Positions 7,410 to 9,544 of a DNA stretch of 9,544 bases are shown in pieces. A model generated the notes under the pieces. That model was not told the origin of the DNA. It saw nothing but the letters and a program-made list of their open reading frames with translations, and ran no database searches. Positions within the stretch are counted from its first letter, which is position 1. Each line of letters opens with the position of its first letter. The DNA is from an uncultured Ruminococcus sp. (GTDB lineage: Bacteria; Bacillota; Clostridia; Oscillospirales; Acutalibacteraceae): assembly GCA_937892835.1 (NCBI GenBank), contig CALBHM010000275.1, positions 1-9,544 on the forward strand, written 5' to 3'. Made by a program: the position numbers and the translations under genes.

Positions 7410-7486
7410 GTTGAAAATTCACCTAATAAGTTTTTGCGTTATTTGTATTGAATTTTAAAAATGACTGTAATATAATTATTTTCAAC
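7410..7486. repeat. Inverted repeat flanking the MATE gene promoter
   Basis: GTTGAAAAT at 7410-7418 and its exact reverse complement ATTTTCAAC at 7478-7486 enclose the -35 and -10 boxes of the MATE promoter. The right arm covers the likely transcription start. The 59-base gap makes a terminator hairpin unlikely; the arms could be regulator half-sites or chance AT-rich matches. I saw no strong intrinsic terminator for the dockerin gene in 7403-7503. Confidence 0.35.
7448..7476 (+). promoter_or_regulatory. Promoter of the MATE transporter gene
   Basis: TTGAAT at 7448-7453 (4 of 6 to consensus) and a perfect TATAAT at 7471-7476 are separated by 17 bases. Transcription would start near 7483, about 12 bases before the ribosome binding site at 7495-7500, giving a very short leader. 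Confidence 0.65.
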
Positions 7487-7509
7487 ATATATATAGGAGA
7501 AATTTGATT

Positions 7510-8886
7510 TTGGCAAAGAATAAATATGAAATAGACATGGTCAACGGCACAATTATGCCCAAGCTGATTACTTTTGCAATTCCGCTCATGCTCTCGGGTA
7601 TTTTACAGCTTCTTTTTAATGCCGTGGATATAATAGTTGTCGGCCGCTTCAGCGGAAGTCAGTCTCTGGCTGCTGTCGGCTCGACTTCTTCATTGATAAA
7701 TATGCTCACGAATCTGTTCATCGGAATTTCCCTCGGTGCAAATGTCCTTGCCGCCCGGTTCTATGCCGCAGGCAAACATAAGGAAATGTCCGAGACCGTG
7801 CACACTTCGATTTTAACTGCACTCATCAGCGGAGTTTTAATGATTTTTGTGGGAATTTTCTTTTCCCGTCCGGCACTTGAACTGATGGACACTCCGTCGG
7901 ATGTTATCGAGCTTGCAACGCTTTATATGCGCATTTATTTCGTCGGAATGCCGTTCTTTATGCTCTATAATTACGGCGCAGCGATTCTGCGAGCTGTCGG
8001 TGACACAAAGCGTCCGTTGATTTTCTTGGTTGTTTCGGGCGTTACAAATGCGTGTCTCAATCTTTTACTCGTAATTGTATTCAAAATGGACGTTGCAGGT
8101 GTTGCAATCGCAACGGTGATTTCGCAGATGATATCCTGTGTTCTCGTTCTCATCTGTCTTTACAAAACCGACGCCGTTTATCAGCTCAGATTCAAAAAGC
8201 TCAGGATAAAATGGGAATACCTCGGTCAGATTTTCAGAATCGGCATCCCGGCAGGCATTCAGAGCACACTGATTAGCTTCTCAAATGTGCTTTTGCAGTC
8301 GTCTGTCAATTCATTCGGCTCAATCGCAATGGCAGGTTATACTGCTGCAAACAATGTTCTCAGCTTCCTTTATATGGGTGCAAACTCAATCACTCAGGCG
8401 TGCATGAGCTTCACCAGTCAGAACTACGGCGCACGCAAGCCGAAGCGAATGGACAAAGTTCTTATTGACGGTTTGATTTTGCAGGTTGTGATTTGCCTTA
8501 CGCTCGGCGTGCTGGCCTATGTTTTCGGCAATCAGGTTTCGAGTATATACACCGATGACCCGAATGTTATCAAATGCTCGGTAGAGATTTTGGCTCTGAC
8601 AACCGTTCCGTATTTCCTCTGCGGATTTATGGATACCTTCCCCGGCGTTCTGAGGGGAATGGGTCGTTCAACCGTTCCGATGATTCTTTGCTTGCTCGGT
8701 ACGGTCGGTGTGAGAATTTTGTGGATTTACTGCTTCTTCCCGCATAACAGAACGCTCGGCTATCTGTTCATTTCCTATCCTGTTTCATGGATAGCAACAA
8801 TAGTTATGCAGCTTATTTATTATATTTTCATCAGAAAAGAGGTTCACAAGGAGCTGAATACATCAAACGAGTACACGCTCGTTTAA
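7510..8886 (+). CDS. MATE family multidrug/toxin efflux transporter
   Basis: A 458-residue inner-membrane protein with about 12 hydrophobic segments, of the multidrug and toxic compound extrusion family. These proteins export cationic drugs or other small molecules using a sodium or proton gradient; the substrate here cannot be told. The N-terminal MAKNKYEIDM...PLMLSGILQLLFN and GRFSG..SLAAVGS segments are typical of clostridial members. The two halves show the expected pseudo-symmetry: LRAVGDTKRPL (160-170) answers LRGMGRSTVPM (381-391). Start choice: AGGAG at 7495-7499 is 10 bases before TTG 7510 and 4 bases before an in-frame TTG at 7504, which would add two residues. The 7510 start is preferred for its N-terminus and spacing, but 7504 cannot be excluded. 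An ATG at 7537 would cut the conserved start. The gene has its own promoter and ends 3 bases before the next promoter. Confidence 0.9.
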   Translation: MAKNKYEIDMVNGTIMPKLITFAIPLMLSGILQLLFNAVDIIVVGRFSGSQSLAAVGSTSSLINMLTNLFIGISLGANVLAARFYAAGKHKEMSETVHTSILTALISGVLMIFVGIFFSRPALELMDTPSDVIELATLYMRIYFVGMPFFMLYNYGAAILRAVGDTKRPLIFLVVSGVTNACLNLLLVIVFKMDVAGVAIATVISQMISCVLVLICLYKTDAVYQLRFKKLRIKWEYLGQIFRIGIPAGIQSTLISFSNVLLQSSVNSFGSIAMAGYTAANNVLSFLYMGANSITQACMSFTSQNYGARKPKRMDKVLIDGLILQVVICLTLGVLAYVFGNQVSSIYTDDPNVIKCSVEILALTTVPYFLCGFMDTFPGVLRGMGRSTVPMILCLLGTVGVRILWIYCFFPHNRTLGYLFISYPVSWIATIVMQLIYYIFIRKEVHKELNTSNEYTLV

Positions 8887-8889
8887 TGG

Positions 8890-8918
8890 TTGACAGGATT
8901 ATTTTGACATGATATAAT
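8890..8918 (+). promoter_or_regulatory. Consensus promoter for the pnuC-like gene
   Basis: A perfect TTGACA (8890-8895) and a perfect TATAAT (8913-8918) are separated by exactly 17 bases, an ideal vegetative promoter. It begins 3 bases after the MATE stop codon. A second TTGACA lies within the spacer at 8904-8909, too close to the -10 box to serve as a -35 element. Transcription should start near 8925. Confidence 0.85.
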
Positions 8919-8924
8919 ATCGCC

Positions 8925-9024
8925 ACTGCCACCGGGTAGAGACGCAAATCGGCGTCCGTTGACACATCATTAGGTCTTTGAAGATGTGTCTGCGGACGTT
9001 TTTTTATTTTTAGGAGGAGAGCTT
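8925..9024 (+). promoter_or_regulatory. Structured 5' leader of the pnuC-like gene; putative attenuator or riboswitch of unknown class
   Basis: From the predicted start, the RNA can form hairpin 1, CUGCC (8926-8930) with GGUAG (8935-8939), loop ACCG. Directly next to it is hairpin 2, GACGC (8941-8945) with GCGUC (8952-8956), loop AAAUCG. Bases 8953-8956 of hairpin 2 are also the 5' end of the terminator stem, so the two are mutually exclusive. The leader ends with AGGAGG (9012-9017), 7 bases before the ATG. This arrangement suits a switch between read-through and termination. The controlling signal is unknown; a nicotinamide riboside or NAD-related ligand is an inference from the downstream gene only. 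Confidence 0.5.
8953..9005 (+). terminator. Strong intrinsic terminator between the promoter and the pnuC-like gene
   Basis: CGTCCGTTGACACATC (8953-8968) pairs with GATGTGTCTGCGGACG (8983-8998). The 14 Watson-Crick pairs are interrupted only by a G-U and a U-U position. The loop is 14 bases and a run of seven T follows (8999-9005). The terminator lies 67 bases after the MATE stop and can also end MATE transcripts. Since no room is left for a promoter between it and the pnuC start, pnuC transcription must pass through it. Confidence 0.85.
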
Positions 9025-9544
9025 ATGGCAAAGAAAAAGTATTTTACAACAGGGGAATTGCTTCTTTGGGGAATATCATCTCTGACAATTATCGTTTCTT
9101 TTTTGATTTTCGACCGTGAAAGCTGGTTGACGCTCGCCGCCTCGCTGATAGGCGTTACGTCGCTGATTTTCAACGCAAAGGGCAACCCGCTCGGACCGCT
9201 TCTGATAATCATTTTCAGCGTGTTCTACGGTTATATTTCGTACACGTTCAGATACTTCGGCGAAATGATAACCTATCTCGGAATGTCCGCACCCATGGCG
9301 GTTTTTGCGCTGATTTCATGGCTGAGAAATCCGTACAAGGGAAACAAGGCACAGGTGGCCGTAAAGGATCTCGGCAAGAAAGAAGCCGTATTCATGTTTA
9401 TACTTTCTGCGGCCGTCACATTTGGATTTTATTTTATACTTGACGCCCTGAACACAGCGAATATGATACCGAGCACAATTTCGGTCACAACAAGCTTTTT
9501 GGCCGTTTATCTTACCTTCCGCCGCAGTGAATACTATGCGCTCG
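9025..9544 (+). CDS. pnuC: PnuC-like nicotinamide riboside transporter, 3' end beyond the window
   Basis: The frame from ATG 9025 is open to the window end, giving 173 codons of a membrane protein of the PnuC family. This family facilitates uptake of nicotinamide riboside for NAD salvage; relatives carry thiamine or riboflavin. Hydrophobic segments are near 11-29, 34-50, 57-75, 81-100, 120-140 and 149-165. Recognisable stretches include SLIGVTSLIFNAKGNP (40-55), MITYLGMSAPMAVFALISWL (81-100) followed by RNPYKGNK, and NTANMIPSTISVTTSFLAVY (143-162) followed by LTFRR, all in the form usual for Firmicute PnuC proteins. Family length is usually above 200 residues, so only the end is missing. Translation starts behind AGGAGG with a 7-base spacer. 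Expression is probably gated by the terminator in its leader. The substrate is assigned by family resemblance only. Confidence 0.85.
   Translation, partial: MAKKKYFTTGELLLWGISSLTIIVSFLIFDRESWLTLAASLIGVTSLIFNAKGNPLGPLLIIIFSVFYGYISYTFRYFGEMITYLGMSAPMAVFALISWLRNPYKGNKAQVAVKDLGKKEAVFMFILSAAVTFGFYFILDALNTANMIPSTISVTTSFLAVYLTFRRSEYYAL

Noticed and set aside
8959..8973. Possible leader peptide TTG ACA CAT CAT TAG inside the terminator stem
   Set aside because: Four codons, no ribosome binding site and no regulatory codon run, so not credible as a translation-based attenuator.
8925..9005. Known riboswitch classes (NAD-II, TPP, guanidine-II, c-di-GMP-I) or an ANTAR target for the pnuC leader
   Set aside because: The loops ACCG and AAAUCG do not fit the ACGR loops of guanidine-II or the A1/G4 hexaloops of ANTAR targets. 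I could not find the conserved core bases of the other classes as I remember them. This was done by eye only.

Overview
The window looks like chromosomal DNA from an anaerobic, low-to-mid GC Firmicute, most likely a clostridial gut or rumen lineage (Ruminococcaceae/Oscillospiraceae type). The evidence is a DnaD-domain protein next to a DnaI/DnaC-like helicase loader, strong AGGAG-type ribosome binding sites, SigA-like TTGACA/TATAAT promoters, and a huge secreted protein ending in a type I dockerin. No species can be named from the sequence alone.

Left part (1-2055, minus strand): an apparent primosome operon reading leftwards, with its own promoter near 2027-2055. It holds a DnaD-domain protein, then a DnaI-type AAA+ helicase loader 2 bases later, then the first 12 codons of a third gene that runs off the window. 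About 490 bases (1986-2476) separate it from the divergent next gene. This gap holds both promoters and an unexplained GC-rich block with several short inverted repeats.

Middle (2477-7402, plus strand): one gene of 1641 codons for an exported, probably non-enzymatic repeat protein. It has a signal peptide, two copies of a GLUG-repeat module, two beta-helix regions of GGxF..N repeats, a beta-rich stretch of unknown type and a C-terminal dockerin. It would be expected to bind a cohesin-bearing scaffoldin or surface protein and expose an extended beta-solenoid.

Right part (7403-9544, plus strand): a MATE-family efflux transporter with its own promoter, then the start of a PnuC-type transporter, cut by the window end. 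Between them a consensus promoter overlaps the MATE stop codon. It is followed by two small hairpins and a strong intrinsic terminator placed before the pnuC ribosome binding site. The second small hairpin and the terminator share bases, so they cannot both form. This looks like a transcription attenuator or riboswitch, and I could not match it to a class I know. It is the best candidate for something undescribed here; the rest of the window is of recognisable type. I saw no tRNA, rRNA, CRISPR array, insertion sequence or phage gene.
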